From: Firmicutes bacterium CAG:631
GTDB taxonomy: Bacteria; Bacillota_I; Bacilli_A; RFN20; CAG-631
DNA length: 11,907 nucleotides
NCBI GenBank assembly: GCA_000433015.1
Contig: HF998021.1
Span: forward strand, 33,219 to 45,125
Reading direction: 5' to 3'
Shown: one piece after another, positions 1-6,420 of the stretch
Numbering within the stretch: position 1 is the stretch's first letter
Layout: each line of letters begins with the position of its first letter
Position numbers and translations under genes: made by a program
Notes under the pieces: generated by a model
Told to the model about the DNA's origin: nothing
What the model saw: only the letters and a program-made list of their open reading frames with translations
Database searches by the model: none

Positions 1-444
1 GAAGATAAAAAGGGATGTCCTGAAGGAAAAGAAGCATTTCAAATTTTAAAAGAAAAAAATTATGATTGGTTTAAAGGAAATATGGAAGCCAAGGAAGTTT
101 TAATGGGAAAAGCAGATGTCATTGCAACAGGTGGATATGCTGGAAATGTATTATTAAAATCCATTGAAGGTACTGCTTCTTTAATGTCTAAGTTAATGAA
201 GAAGGCTTTCAAGAAAAATCCTTTAACGATGCTAGGATATCTTTTTGCTTCTTCAGGAATTAATGCGATGAAAAAACACATTGATCCAACCAAAGGTGGA
301 GGAGCCATGTTAATTGGAATTAATAAAGTTTGTGTGAAAGCACATGGAAATAGTGATGCAAGAGCTTTTCAAACAGGAATTGAATTTGCCGTTTCCATGA
401 TTCAAAAGGGAATTTGTCAAACCCTAAAGGAGAAATATGAATAA
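1..444 (+). CDS. plsX: Phosphate acyltransferase PlsX, C-terminal part (5' end outside window)
   Basis: PlsX converts acyl-ACP and phosphate to acyl-phosphate, the first step of the PlsX/PlsY route to phosphatidic acid, as a peripheral membrane enzyme. The frame is open from base 1, so the gene begins upstream; 147 residues are visible. The first 27 codons (from EDKKG to WFKGN, before the first in-frame ATG at 82) already match the family, so that ATG is not the start. Recognisable blocks are GNMEAKEVLMGKADVIATGG (usual form GNIEGRD...ADVVVTDGF), the following GNVLLKSIEGT, and near the end KAHGNSDARAF, matching the family's KAHGSSDA motif. The stop TAA at 442-444 overlaps the rnc start by 8 bases, which suggests translational coupling. 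Many Firmicutes have fabD, fabG or acpP between plsX and rnc; here rnc follows directly. Identification is firm; only the missing 5' part is uncertain. Confidence 0.93.
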   Translation, partial: EDKKGCPEGKEAFQILKEKNYDWFKGNMEAKEVLMGKADVIATGGYAGNVLLKSIEGTASLMSKLMKKAFKKNPLTMLGYLFASSGINAMKKHIDPTKGGGAMLIGINKVCVKAHGNSDARAFQTGIEFAVSMIQKGICQTLKEKYE

Positions 445-1120
445 TTCGTATCTCCAACTATTGCGCCCTTATCATATTCTTCCTAAAAATCCTGATTTAT
501 ATTTAGAAGCTTTGACACATTCTTCCTATGCAAATGAAGAAAATTTAGGAAAAGATTATCAACGTTTAGAATTTATGGGAGATGCAGTTTTTCAAATTGT
601 TTCTGCAGACATGATTTTTAAAAAGTATCCTTTTATGCAAGAAGGAGAAATGACAAAATTGCGTATCAAATTAGTGCAAGAAGTAAGTTTGGCTCAATTA
701 GGACGACATATCAAAATTAATACATATATGCGTTTGGGACATGGAGAAGAAAAAAGTCATGGGCGAGATAAAGATTCTTTAATTGCCGATTGTGTAGAAG
801 CTTTTTTAGGTGCCATTTATATTGATCATGGATTCAAAGTTGCAAAGAAAGTCGCTTTATCTTGGCTCAATTGGATATTCAAAGATTTGCCTGATTTAGA
901 AGTGAATGATTACAAATCACAATTGCAGGAATTAATTCAAAGTGATAGTCGAGAACCCTTACGTTATGTTGAAATCAAATCTTTGGGAAGTGACAATAAC
1001 AAAACTTTCTATTTTAAAGTGGTACATAACGGCATAGAATTAGGAAGAGGAAAAGGAAAGACCAAAAAAGAAGCAGAACAATTTGCTGCTAAAGAAGCTT
1101 TGTTAAAAGTGGCAAAATAG
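437..1120 (+). CDS. rnc: Ribonuclease III
   Basis: RNase III is the Mg2+-dependent endonuclease that cuts double-stranded RNA, including rRNA precursors. The 227 residues match the family's usual length. The catalytic domain (about 1-150) has HSSYANE near residue 28, the signature RLEFMGDAV at 43-51 giving acidic residues E45 and D49, and the second metal-binding pair D118/E121 in DCVEAFLGA. A double-stranded-RNA-binding domain follows from about residue 156 (DYKSQLQELIQ) and ends in GRGKGKTKKEAEQFAAKEAL, the usual last strand and helix. The ATG lies inside the 3' end of plsX with AAAGGAG just upstream, so the two genes are probably translated together. The next gene, ftsY, starts 17 bases after the stop; smc, usually found here in Bacilli, is absent. 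Confidence 0.97.
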   Translation: MNNSYLQLLRPYHILPKNPDLYLEALTHSSYANEENLGKDYQRLEFMGDAVFQIVSADMIFKKYPFMQEGEMTKLRIKLVQEVSLAQLGRHIKINTYMRLGHGEEKSHGRDKDSLIADCVEAFLGAIYIDHGFKVAKKVALSWLNWIFKDLPDLEVNDYKSQLQELIQSDSREPLRYVEIKSLGSDNNKTFYFKVVHNGIELGRGKGKTKKEAEQFAAKEALLKVAK

Positions 1121-1137
1121 TTAAAGGAGAGATGATT

Positions 1138-2115
1138 GTGGGATTATTTAAAAAAATAAAGGAAGCCTTATCCAAAAAAAGTTCAACGAAACAAGAAAAG
1201 TATGTTTCGGGGTTAGATAAATCAAGAAAGAACTTTGTGGATAAATTAGCTCAATTGCAATCCAAATATAAAAATAGTAATGAAGAATATTTTGATGAAT
1301 TATTACAAATTTTAATTTTATCTGATGTTGGTGTCAATACAGCAATGCATATTATAGATGCAACACAAGCAGAAGCTGCCGCTTCCAAAATTACGGACAT
1401 CCATCAAATTAACGAAATTTTAGTGGATAAGATGTTTGTTGCTTATACGAGTGATGACTATTTGACATCGGAAATTCAATTTGTTCATGATTTAACGGTT
1501 TTATTAATTGTTGGAGTCAATGGTGTAGGAAAAACGACATCCATTGCTAAACTTTGTAATCGTTATAAAAAACAAGGGAAAAAAGTTTTATTAGCTGCTG
1601 GAGATACATTTAGAGCAGGAGCAATTGATCAATTAAAAATTTGGGCTGAACGTGTAAAAGTAGATATTGTAACAGGAAAAGAAAATAGTGATCCTTCTTC
1701 GGTTATTTATGATGCTTTAAAAAAAGCCAAAGCAGAACATTATGATTTACTCATTTGTGATACGGCTGGAAGAGTTCAAACAAAACAACATTTAATGGAT
1801 GAACTTGCAAAAATGAACCGCATCATTTTTAAAGAATTGCAACGGCCAGCAGATGAAGTTTTATTAGTTATTGATGCAACAACAGGTCAAAATGGCGTCT
1901 TACAGGCCAAAGCTTTTTTTGATGCAACAGCAGTGAGTGGAATTATATTAACAAAAATGGATTCAACTTCTAAAGGTGGCATTATTTTAGCCATTAAAGA
2001 TGAATTAAAAATACCGGTTAAATTTATTTGTTTTGGTGAAAAAATAGATGACATTGAAGAGTTTGATTTAGAACAATATTTATATGGTTTAACGAAAGGA
2101 TTGGAGGGAGAATAA
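1138..2115 (+). CDS. ftsY: Signal recognition particle receptor FtsY
   Basis: FtsY is the membrane-associated GTPase that receives the SRP-ribosome complex and pairs with Ffh to deliver nascent membrane proteins to SecYEG. I prefer GTG at 1138 (protein MGLFKKIKEAL..., 325 residues): AAAGGAG at 1123-1129 stands 8 bases before it, whereas the in-frame ATG at 1132 would leave only 2 bases and start MIVGLFKK. The N domain (about 20-110) is followed by the G domain: G1 GVNGVGKTT (126-134), DTFRAGA, G3 DTAGR (208-212), G4 TKMD (272-275) and the closing GEKIDDIEEFD. The long acidic A domain of the E. coli protein is missing, as is usual in Gram-positives; a short basic amphipathic N-terminus probably does the membrane binding. 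It sits with ylxM and ffh in an SRP cluster. Confidence 0.96.
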   Translation: MGLFKKIKEALSKKSSTKQEKYVSGLDKSRKNFVDKLAQLQSKYKNSNEEYFDELLQILILSDVGVNTAMHIIDATQAEAAASKITDIHQINEILVDKMFVAYTSDDYLTSEIQFVHDLTVLLIVGVNGVGKTTSIAKLCNRYKKQGKKVLLAAGDTFRAGAIDQLKIWAERVKVDIVTGKENSDPSSVIYDALKKAKAEHYDLLICDTAGRVQTKQHLMDELAKMNRIIFKELQRPADEVLLVIDATTGQNGVLQAKAFFDATAVSGIILTKMDSTSKGGIILAIKDELKIPVKFICFGEKIDDIEEFDLEQYLYGLTKGLEGE

Positions 2116-2379
2116 ATGCAAAGAGGAACAGGATGGTACATTTTTTTCGTTTTATTTGCACAAGTCATTATTAATTATGCTTGTATTCTTATCTTTCCTA
2201 ATAACTTTTTAGTTGCGACCATTGTCAGTGATGCTTTGATTGCCATGCTTTTTGCCTTTATTATCTTACCTCCAGAATACAAAAGAACATTTTATAAACA
2301 AGAAATTTTTCATAGAACGGCTATAACTTATTTTATTATTTTTATTGCGATTAGTTTAATTTTTGGAGTATTTATATGA
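2116..2379 (+). CDS. Small three-helix membrane protein of unknown function
   Basis: This 87-residue protein is not one I recognise. It is almost wholly hydrophobic, with three likely membrane helices at about residues 7-27, 31-53 and 66-87. A short polar loop between the second and third (PPEYKRTFYKQEIFHR) is rich in positive charge, so it is likely cytoplasmic. No cysteines or catalytic motif stand out. It begins immediately after the ftsY stop behind GGAGGGAG, and its TGA overlaps the ylxM ATG (ATGA at 2376-2379), so it is cotranscribed and probably translationally coupled with the SRP genes. Bacillus has nothing between ftsY and ylxM (recalled gene order), so this is a lineage-specific insertion. 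It could be a cut-down relative of a larger polytopic family such as CPBP proteases, but I see no motif to support that. The tight overlaps on both sides support a real gene. Confidence 0.75.
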   Translation: MQRGTGWYIFFVLFAQVIINYACILIFPNNFLVATIVSDALIAMLFAFIILPPEYKRTFYKQEIFHRTAITYFIIFIAISLIFGVFI

Positions 2380-2684
2380 GTTTAGAAAAGACAGAAAGGG
2401 TTAATCAACTACTAGACCTTTATGAACAACTTTTGACGGCAAAACAAAAAGATATCATGACGCTTTATTATCGTTATGATTATTCTTTAAGTGAAATTGC
2501 CAATGAATTAAAAGTAAGTCGAACAGCAATATTTGATATGATTAAACGCACGACAAAATTATTAGAAAAATATGAATCTTGTGTTCAAATGTTTCAATTA
2601 AAGGAAGCGTTGTGGAAAGTTCTTCCTTCTTTAACGAAGCAAGATCAAAAACAAATTCGTGCAATTTTAGAAAGGGATGATTAA
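2376..2684 (+). CDS. ylxM: SRP-associated HTH protein YlxM (UPF0122)
   Basis: YlxM is a small sigma-factor-region-4-like helix-turn-helix protein encoded next to ffh in Firmicutes; in streptococci it has been reported to bind SRP components and modulate their activity. The 102 residues fit the family, and the sequence follows it closely: an N-terminal helix (KTERVNQLLDLYEQLLTAKQ), then YYRYDYSLSEIANELKVSR, where SLSEIA...VSRTAIFDMIKR is the helix-turn-helix at about residues 37-60, then a helical tail. The start overlaps the preceding stop by ATGA. ffh begins 2 bases after its stop. Confidence 0.92.
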   Translation: MSLEKTERVNQLLDLYEQLLTAKQKDIMTLYYRYDYSLSEIANELKVSRTAIFDMIKRTTKLLEKYESCVQMFQLKEALWKVLPSLTKQDQKQIRAILERDD

Positions 2685-2686
2685 AA

Positions 2687-3997
2687 ATGGCTTTTGAAGG
2701 TTTACAAGATCGTTTACAAGGAATTTTCAAAAAGTTAAGAGGGCAAGGAAAATTAACAGAATCCAATATGGAAGAAATGTTAAAAGAGATTCGAATTGCT
2801 CTTTTAGAGGCCGATGTTAATTTTAAAGTTGTTAAACAATTTATCAATCAAGTCAAAGAAAAAGCATTAGGAGAAAAAGTATTGGCTTCTTTAAATGCTT
2901 CCCAAATGGTTGTTAAAATTGTCAAAGATGAATTAGTTGAATTGTTTGGAAAAGAAACCGCAACACTACGATTTGAGCCGAATCGACCAACGGTTTTTTT
3001 AATGGTCGGTTTAAATGGTAGTGGGAAGACAACCACATCTGGTAAATTAGCGAAAATGTTAAAAAAGAACGGGAAAAATCCGTTGTTAGTTGCTGCTGAT
3101 ATTTATCGTCCAGCAGCAGTAGAACAATTACAAACCATTGCTAATCAAATTCAAGTACCTTGCTTTACATTAGCAAATACATCAGCTGAAAAAATTGCTA
3201 CTAAAGCGGTAGCCTATGCAAAAGAAAACAATCATAATGTTGTCATTATTGATACGGCTGGACGATTACAAATTGATGAAGTCTTAATGCAAGAATTAGT
3301 GAATATTTCCAATTTGGTAAGTATTACAGAAACCTTACTCGTCATTGATGCGATGTCTGGTCAAGATAGTGTCAATGTTGCGAATGCTTTCCATGAAAAA
3401 TTAAATATCACGGGTTTAATTATGACAAAAATGGATAGTGATGCTCGTGGTGGTGCTGCTTTATCGATTAAATTTTTAACGGGGATTCCAATTAAATTTG
3501 TTGCAAATGGTGAAAAACTAGATGATATTGAAGTATTCCATCCGGATCGCATGGCTGATCGTATCATTGGTATGGGAGATATTTTAACTCTTGTTGAACA
3601 AGCTCAAGAAAAAATTGATGAAAAAGAAGCTAGACGAAGTGTGAACAAAATGATGAGTGGAAAGTTTGATTTAGAAGATATGTTAAGTCAAATGGAACAA
3701 GTCAATAAGATGGGATCGATTTCAAAAATATTACGTTTTATTCCTGGAATGCCTAAAATTTCCTCCGAAGACATGGAAAAAGCACAAAAAGAAATGAAAA
3801 AAACAAAGGCAATTATTCAAAGTATGACCCCATATGAAAGAAAACATCCTGAAGTATTGAAGGCTTCAAGAAAAATACGGATTGCAAAAGGTAGTGCCAT
3901 GCAAGTCAGTGATGTCAATAATGTCTTGAAAAAATATGAAAAGAGTAAAGAACTAATGAAGCAAATGAAAAATAATCCAGGAGGTCGCTTCTTTTAA
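2687..3997 (+). CDS. ffh: Signal recognition particle protein Ffh (SRP54)
   Basis: Ffh binds 4.5S/6S RNA and the signal sequences of nascent chains, then docks on FtsY through a GTPase heterodimer. The 436 residues include the N domain (1 to about 85, with ALLEADVNFKVVK) and the G domain with G1 GLNGSGKTT (108-116), DIYRPAAVEQL, G3 DTAGR (189-193), G4 TKMD (247-250) and GEKLDDIEVFHPDR. The methionine-rich M domain starts around residue 320 (KFDLEDMLSQMEQVNKMGSI, then PGM). The RNA-binding helix-turn-helix RKIRIAKGSA is at about residues 395-404. The near-invariant GSG of this motif is read here as GSA (G402-S403-A404). The RBS AAAGGG at 2671-2676 lies 10 bases before the ATG. The gene is last in the rnc-ftsY-ylxM cluster, and a strong promoter follows before rpsP. 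Confidence 0.97.
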   Translation: MAFEGLQDRLQGIFKKLRGQGKLTESNMEEMLKEIRIALLEADVNFKVVKQFINQVKEKALGEKVLASLNASQMVVKIVKDELVELFGKETATLRFEPNRPTVFLMVGLNGSGKTTTSGKLAKMLKKNGKNPLLVAADIYRPAAVEQLQTIANQIQVPCFTLANTSAEKIATKAVAYAKENNHNVVIIDTAGRLQIDEVLMQELVNISNLVSITETLLVIDAMSGQDSVNVANAFHEKLNITGLIMTKMDSDARGGAALSIKFLTGIPIKFVANGEKLDDIEVFHPDRMADRIIGMGDILTLVEQAQEKIDEKEARRSVNKMMSGKFDLEDMLSQMEQVNKMGSISKILRFIPGMPKISSEDMEKAQKEMKKTKAIIQSMTPYERKHPEVLKASRKIRIAKGSAMQVSDVNNVLKKYEKSKELMKQMKNNPGGRFF

Positions 3998-4010
3998 AAA
4001 TTATATCTGA

Positions 4011-4026
4011 CAAGTAAAAATACTTG
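4011..4026. repeat. Perfect inverted repeat overlapping the rpsP -35 box
   Basis: CAAGTA (4011-4016) and TACTTG (4021-4026) are exact inverses around AAAA. The flanking TGA on the left and ACA on the right extend it imperfectly. The right arm shares its last three bases with the -35 hexamer of the rpsP promoter. No T-run follows, so it is not a convincing terminator for ffh; a repressor-binding site is possible but unproven. Confidence 0.5.
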
Positions 4027-4052
4027 ACAGAGTAAATTGCTTTCAGTATAAT
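4024..4052 (+). promoter_or_regulatory. Full-consensus vegetative promoter before rpsP
   Basis: TTGACA (4024-4029) and TATAAT (4047-4052) are separated by exactly 17 bases, a perfect match to the housekeeping sigma consensus. Transcription should start near 4059, just ahead of the AAAGGAGG binding site of rpsP. It gives the ribosomal and tRNA-modification genes from rpsP onward their own strong supply, separate from read-through out of ffh. Confidence 0.88.
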
Positions 4053-4079
4053 AAGGAAGGAAAAAAGGAGGAGAAAAAC

Positions 4080-4364
4080 ATGGCTGTTAAAATTAGAATG
4101 CAAAGAACAGGACGTCACAATTTGCCAAAATATCGAATTGTTGTTGCTGATTCTCATAGTCCACGTGATGGAAGATTTATTGAAATTTTAGGTACTTATG
4201 ATCCAGCTACAAATCCAGCAAAAGTGACGATTGATACAGAAAAAGCTTATGAATGGTTAAAAAAAGGAGCAATTCCATCTGACACTGTAAGATCTTTCTT
4301 GTCTAAAGAAGGCGTTATGAAGAGATTACACGAAGAAAAAATGCAAAAAAAAGGAAATAAATAG
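4080..4364 (+). CDS. rpsP: 30S ribosomal protein S16
   Basis: S16 is a small-subunit protein that binds the 5' domain of 16S rRNA early in 30S assembly. The 94 residues begin MAVKIRMQRTGRH and include the family signature YRIVVADSHSPRDGRFIEILGTYDP, followed by a lysine-rich tail. A strong AAAGGAGGAG (4064-4073) lies 7-8 bases before the ATG. It is the first gene after the consensus promoter and leads rpsP-khpA-rimM-trmD, the usual Firmicutes order apart from a missing ylqD. Confidence 0.97.
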   Translation: MAVKIRMQRTGRHNLPKYRIVVADSHSPRDGRFIEILGTYDPATNPAKVTIDTEKAYEWLKKGAIPSDTVRSFLSKEGVMKRLHEEKMQKKGNK

Positions 4365-4366
4365 AC

Positions 4367-4612
4367 ATGGAAGAATTAATTAAAACCATTATATTACCAA
4401 TGGTGGCCAATAAAGAAGCTTTAATGATTAAACAAATGCCTTTCATTGAAGGTGAACCAATGGAAATTGTCATCATTGCCGATAAAGAGGATATTGCTCG
4501 CTTAATTGGAAAAGGCGGAATGGTTGCAAGTGCCATTCGCGAAGTCGTTTCCATCAAAGCTCGTTTGGATAATGTAAAAGTCCATGTTAAATTTGAATCA
4601 TATGATGAATAA
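4367..4612 (+). CDS. khpA: KH-domain RNA-binding protein KhpA (YlqC)
   Basis: KhpA is a single-KH-domain RNA-binding protein, in several Firmicutes a partner of KhpB/EloR linked to cell elongation and division. Nearly all 81 residues are KH fold. The GxxG loop is G48-K49-G50-G51 in ARLIGKGGMVASAIR, and the strand VKVHVKF closes the domain. The ATG lies 2 bases after the rpsP stop; AAGGAAA inside the end of rpsP (4351-4357) is the only nearby binding site, so translation may depend partly on coupling. The position between rpsP and rimM matches ylqC of Bacillus. Confidence 0.92.
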   Translation: MEELIKTIILPMVANKEALMIKQMPFIEGEPMEIVIIADKEDIARLIGKGGMVASAIREVVSIKARLDNVKVHVKFESYDE

Positions 4613-4635
4613 ATAGATGGCAACATCTATTTTTT
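4611..4635 (+). terminator. Hairpin with T-run between khpA and rimM
   Basis: AAATAGATG (4611-4619) pairs over 9 bases with CATCTATTT (4624-4632) around the GNRA-type loop GCAA, and T residues continue to 4635. The left arm includes the last two bases of the khpA stop. The stem is AT-rich, so it may be a partial terminator or a transcript-stabilising hairpin that reduces expression of rimM-trmD relative to rpsP-khpA. Confidence 0.6.
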
Positions 4636-4652
4636 ACTAAAGAGGTGATAAA

Positions 4653-5171
4653 ATGAAAGTAATTGTTGGAAAAATTGTGAATACATATGGACTTAAAGGG
4701 GCTTTAAAAGTTTATTCTACTACTGATTTTGCGCCTTTAAGATATCAAAAAAATGCCATAGTTACTTTATATCATCCTCAAACGCATCATCAAATTCAAA
4801 TGACGATTGCTTCTTATCGAAATTTGAAAGGGATGGATATTATTACTTTTAAAGGATTAGAAGACATTAATCTTGTTCAATCTTATGTTGGATATGAAAT
4901 TCATGTAGAAGCTAATCGAAAAGATTTACCTCAAGACAGTTATTTTTATCAAGATTTAATTGATTGTGAAGTTTTTGTTGACAATCAAAGTGTGGGGAAA
5001 GTCATTGAAATTCAAAATTGTGGCAATCAATACAATTTGCGTATTCAAAATCAAAAAGAAAAAAGTTTCTTGTATCCCTTTATTCATCGTTTTTTAAAGA
5101 ATGTTGATATTTTAAATAAGCGAATTGATTTAAATCCAATTAAAGGAATGATACCGCATGATGACCATTGA
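4653..5171 (+). CDS. rimM: Ribosome maturation factor RimM
   Basis: RimM binds S19 and helps fold the 3' (head) domain of 16S rRNA in late 30S assembly. The 172 residues show the N-terminal RimM barrel (VGKIVNTYGLKGALKVYSTT, then the GLEDINLVQSYVG stretch) and the C-terminal PRC-type barrel, which starts at SYFYQDLIDCEVFVD, contains GKVIEIQNCGNQYNLRI and closes with FLYPFIHRFLKNVDI...KRIDLNPIKGMI. AGAGGTG (4641-4647) lies 5-8 bases before the ATG. The stop TGA (5169-5171) falls inside trmD, a 14-base overlap, so the two genes are probably translationally coupled. Confidence 0.95.
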   Translation: MKVIVGKIVNTYGLKGALKVYSTTDFAPLRYQKNAIVTLYHPQTHHQIQMTIASYRNLKGMDIITFKGLEDINLVQSYVGYEIHVEANRKDLPQDSYFYQDLIDCEVFVDNQSVGKVIEIQNCGNQYNLRIQNQKEKSFLYPFIHRFLKNVDILNKRIDLNPIKGMIPHDDH

Positions 5172-5922
5172 TATTATTACGTTATTTCCTGAATTTTTCG
5201 AACAATTTGTTCAAACATCCATTATCAAAAAAGCGATTTTAAAAGGATTTGTTCAAGTTCGTTTTGTTCCGCTTCGTTTCTTTTCTCAAGATAAAAACAA
5301 ACGGGTGGATGATTATCCAACCGGTGGTGGAGCAGGATTAATTATTCAATGTCAACCCGTTATAGATGCAATCAATAGTGTAAAAACGCCACAAAGTAAA
5401 GTCTATCTTTTATCGGCTAGTGGTAAAAAATATACACAAAATATGGCAAAGCAATTATCTTTGGAATCACACATTATTTTAATCTGTGGGCATTATGAAG
5501 GCGTTGATGCTAGAGTTTTAAATTATGTGGACGGTGAAATTTGTATTGGGGATTATATTTTAACGGGTGGAGAAATTGCGGCCATGGCTGTTGCCGATTC
5601 AATTATTCGTCTTGTTGATGGCGTTATTTCATCGCCATCAATAGAAGAAGAATCTTTTGAAAACGGCTTGCTTGAATATCCACAATATACTTTTCCACGA
5701 GAATATCAAAATCATAAAATTCCAGATATTTTATTTTCGGGCAATCATCAAGCGATTGCGGAATGGCGTTTTAAACAAAGTTATCTTAAAACTTTACAAA
5801 ATCGGCCTGATTTATTAAAAGAAAAACAATTTAATCAAAAAGAACAACAACTCATTCAAGAGTTAGAAGATGATAGCAAACAACAAATAGCAATTGAAAA
5901 AGCAAAAAAGTTTATGAAATAA
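5158..5922 (+). CDS. trmD: tRNA (guanine-N1)-methyltransferase TrmD
   Basis: TrmD makes m1G37 next to the tRNA anticodon from S-adenosylmethionine, which prevents +1 frameshifting; it acts as a dimer with a trefoil knot. The 254 residues begin MMTIDIITLFPEFF. ATG 5158 is preferred over ATG 5161 because AAAGGA at 5142-5147 lies 10 bases upstream. Knot and cofactor motifs are DDYPTGGGAGL (51-61), LLSASGKKYTQ, ICGHYEGVDARV (109-120) and IGDYILTGGEIAAM (130-143). The C-terminal tRNA-binding domain has GNHQAIAEWR. The segment around residue 165 reads EEESFENGLLEYPQYTFP; enterobacterial and Bacillus enzymes have Asp before SF (the catalytic Asp169 of the Haemophilus enzyme), so a Glu may take that role here. 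The gene is followed by the rplS promoter and leader. Confidence 0.96.
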   Translation: MMTIDIITLFPEFFEQFVQTSIIKKAILKGFVQVRFVPLRFFSQDKNKRVDDYPTGGGAGLIIQCQPVIDAINSVKTPQSKVYLLSASGKKYTQNMAKQLSLESHIILICGHYEGVDARVLNYVDGEICIGDYILTGGEIAAMAVADSIIRLVDGVISSPSIEEESFENGLLEYPQYTFPREYQNHKIPDILFSGNHQAIAEWRFKQSYLKTLQNRPDLLKEKQFNQKEQQLIQELEDDSKQQIAIEKAKKFMK

Positions 5923-5925
5923 AAC

Positions 5926-5954
5926 TTGCAATTTTTTTCTTCTTTTGCTATCAT
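5926..5954 (+). promoter_or_regulatory. Promoter of rplS with extended -10
   Basis: TTGCAA (5926-5931) and TATCAT (5949-5954) are 17 bases apart, and TGC immediately before the -10 gives the TGN extended -10 element. It begins 3 bases after the trmD stop and would start the transcript near 5961, leaving a leader of about 70 bases before rplS. Confidence 0.65.
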
Positions 5955-5960
5955 TATTAT

Positions 5961-6032
5961 GCATTTTTTGCTCTGATGGTCCGCTGGATGAGTCACAATC
6001 CATGAACATCTTATAGATAAGGAGTGGATACC
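5961..6032 (+). promoter_or_regulatory. Ribosomal protein L19 leader (autoregulatory RNA, rplS)
   Basis: The stretch between the predicted transcription start and rplS resembles the L19 leader known upstream of rplS in low-GC Gram-positives, which is thought to let L19 repress its own synthesis. Visible structure: TGGAT occurs twice (5985-5989 and 6025-6029), and both copies are exact complements of ATCCA at 5998-6002, so the middle segment can pair either upstream or downstream. The downstream pairing encloses ATCTTATAGAT, a small hairpin, and the binding site AAGGAG (6019-6024), and would hide it. TGGT (5977-5980) can also pair with ACCA (6030-6033) across the start codon. Family assignment is from memory of its position and motifs; a covariance-model match was not run. 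Confidence 0.62.
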
Positions 6033-6380
6033 ATGAATATGAATTTAGTAAAAGAAGTTGTTGCAGATCAACTTCGTAATGATTTACCTAAATTAAATGT
6101 TGGTGATTACGTTAAAGTAGATGTCAATATTGTTGAAGGAGATAAAAAGAGAGTTCAAACATTCGAAGGCACAATTATTAAAATGCGTGGAGAAGGAATT
6201 GCTAAAACTTTCACCGTTAGAAAAATTTCAAATGGTGTAGGGGTTGAAAGAATCTTCCCTGTTCATAGTCCGGTTATCGCATCAGTTAAAGTTGTTAGCC
6301 ATAGTAAAGTTAGACGTGCTAAATTATATTATCTTCGTGACTTAAAAGGTAAAGCTGCAAAATTAAAACAAAAAATTTAA
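6033..6380 (+). CDS. rplS: 50S ribosomal protein L19
   Basis: L19 sits at the 30S-50S interface of the large subunit. From ATG 6033 the protein has 115 residues, the standard length, beginning MNMNLVKEVVADQL. An upstream in-frame GTG at 6024 overlaps the binding site AAGGAG (6019-6024) and cannot be the start; that site lies 8 bases before ATG 6033. Family features are the region LNVGDYVKVDVNIVEGDKKR, TFEGTIIKMRGEGIAKTFTVRKIS, the segment GVGVERIFPVHSPVI and the basic C-terminus SKVRRAKLYYLRDLKGKAAKLK. It has its own promoter and leader, and a strong terminator follows, so it is likely a single-gene transcript that also receives read-through from trmD. Confidence 0.97.
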   Translation: MNMNLVKEVVADQLRNDLPKLNVGDYVKVDVNIVEGDKKRVQTFEGTIIKMRGEGIAKTFTVRKISNGVGVERIFPVHSPVIASVKVVSHSKVRRAKLYYLRDLKGKAAKLKQKI

Positions 6381-6395
6381 TGAATGTGACAAAAT

Positions 6396-6420
6396 AAAAA
6401 GAGCGAATGCTCTTTTTTTT
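6396..6420 (+). terminator. Rho-independent terminator after rplS
   Basis: AAAAAGAGC (6396-6404) pairs with GCTCTTTTT (6409-6417) around the loop GAAT, and the T-run continues to 6420. It closes the core ribosomal block and marks the border of the accessory stretch that follows. Confidence 0.9.

Noticed and set aside
1887..2168. Minus-strand open frames opposite ftsY, ffh, rpsP, khpA, rbgA and DUF5131
   Set aside because: All lie opposite well-supported coding sequences, have no binding sites and give low-complexity translations.
6024..6032. GTG at 6024 as an upstream start for rplS
   Set aside because: It overlaps the ribosome binding site AAGGAG itself; ATG 6033 has ideal spacing and gives the standard L19 length.
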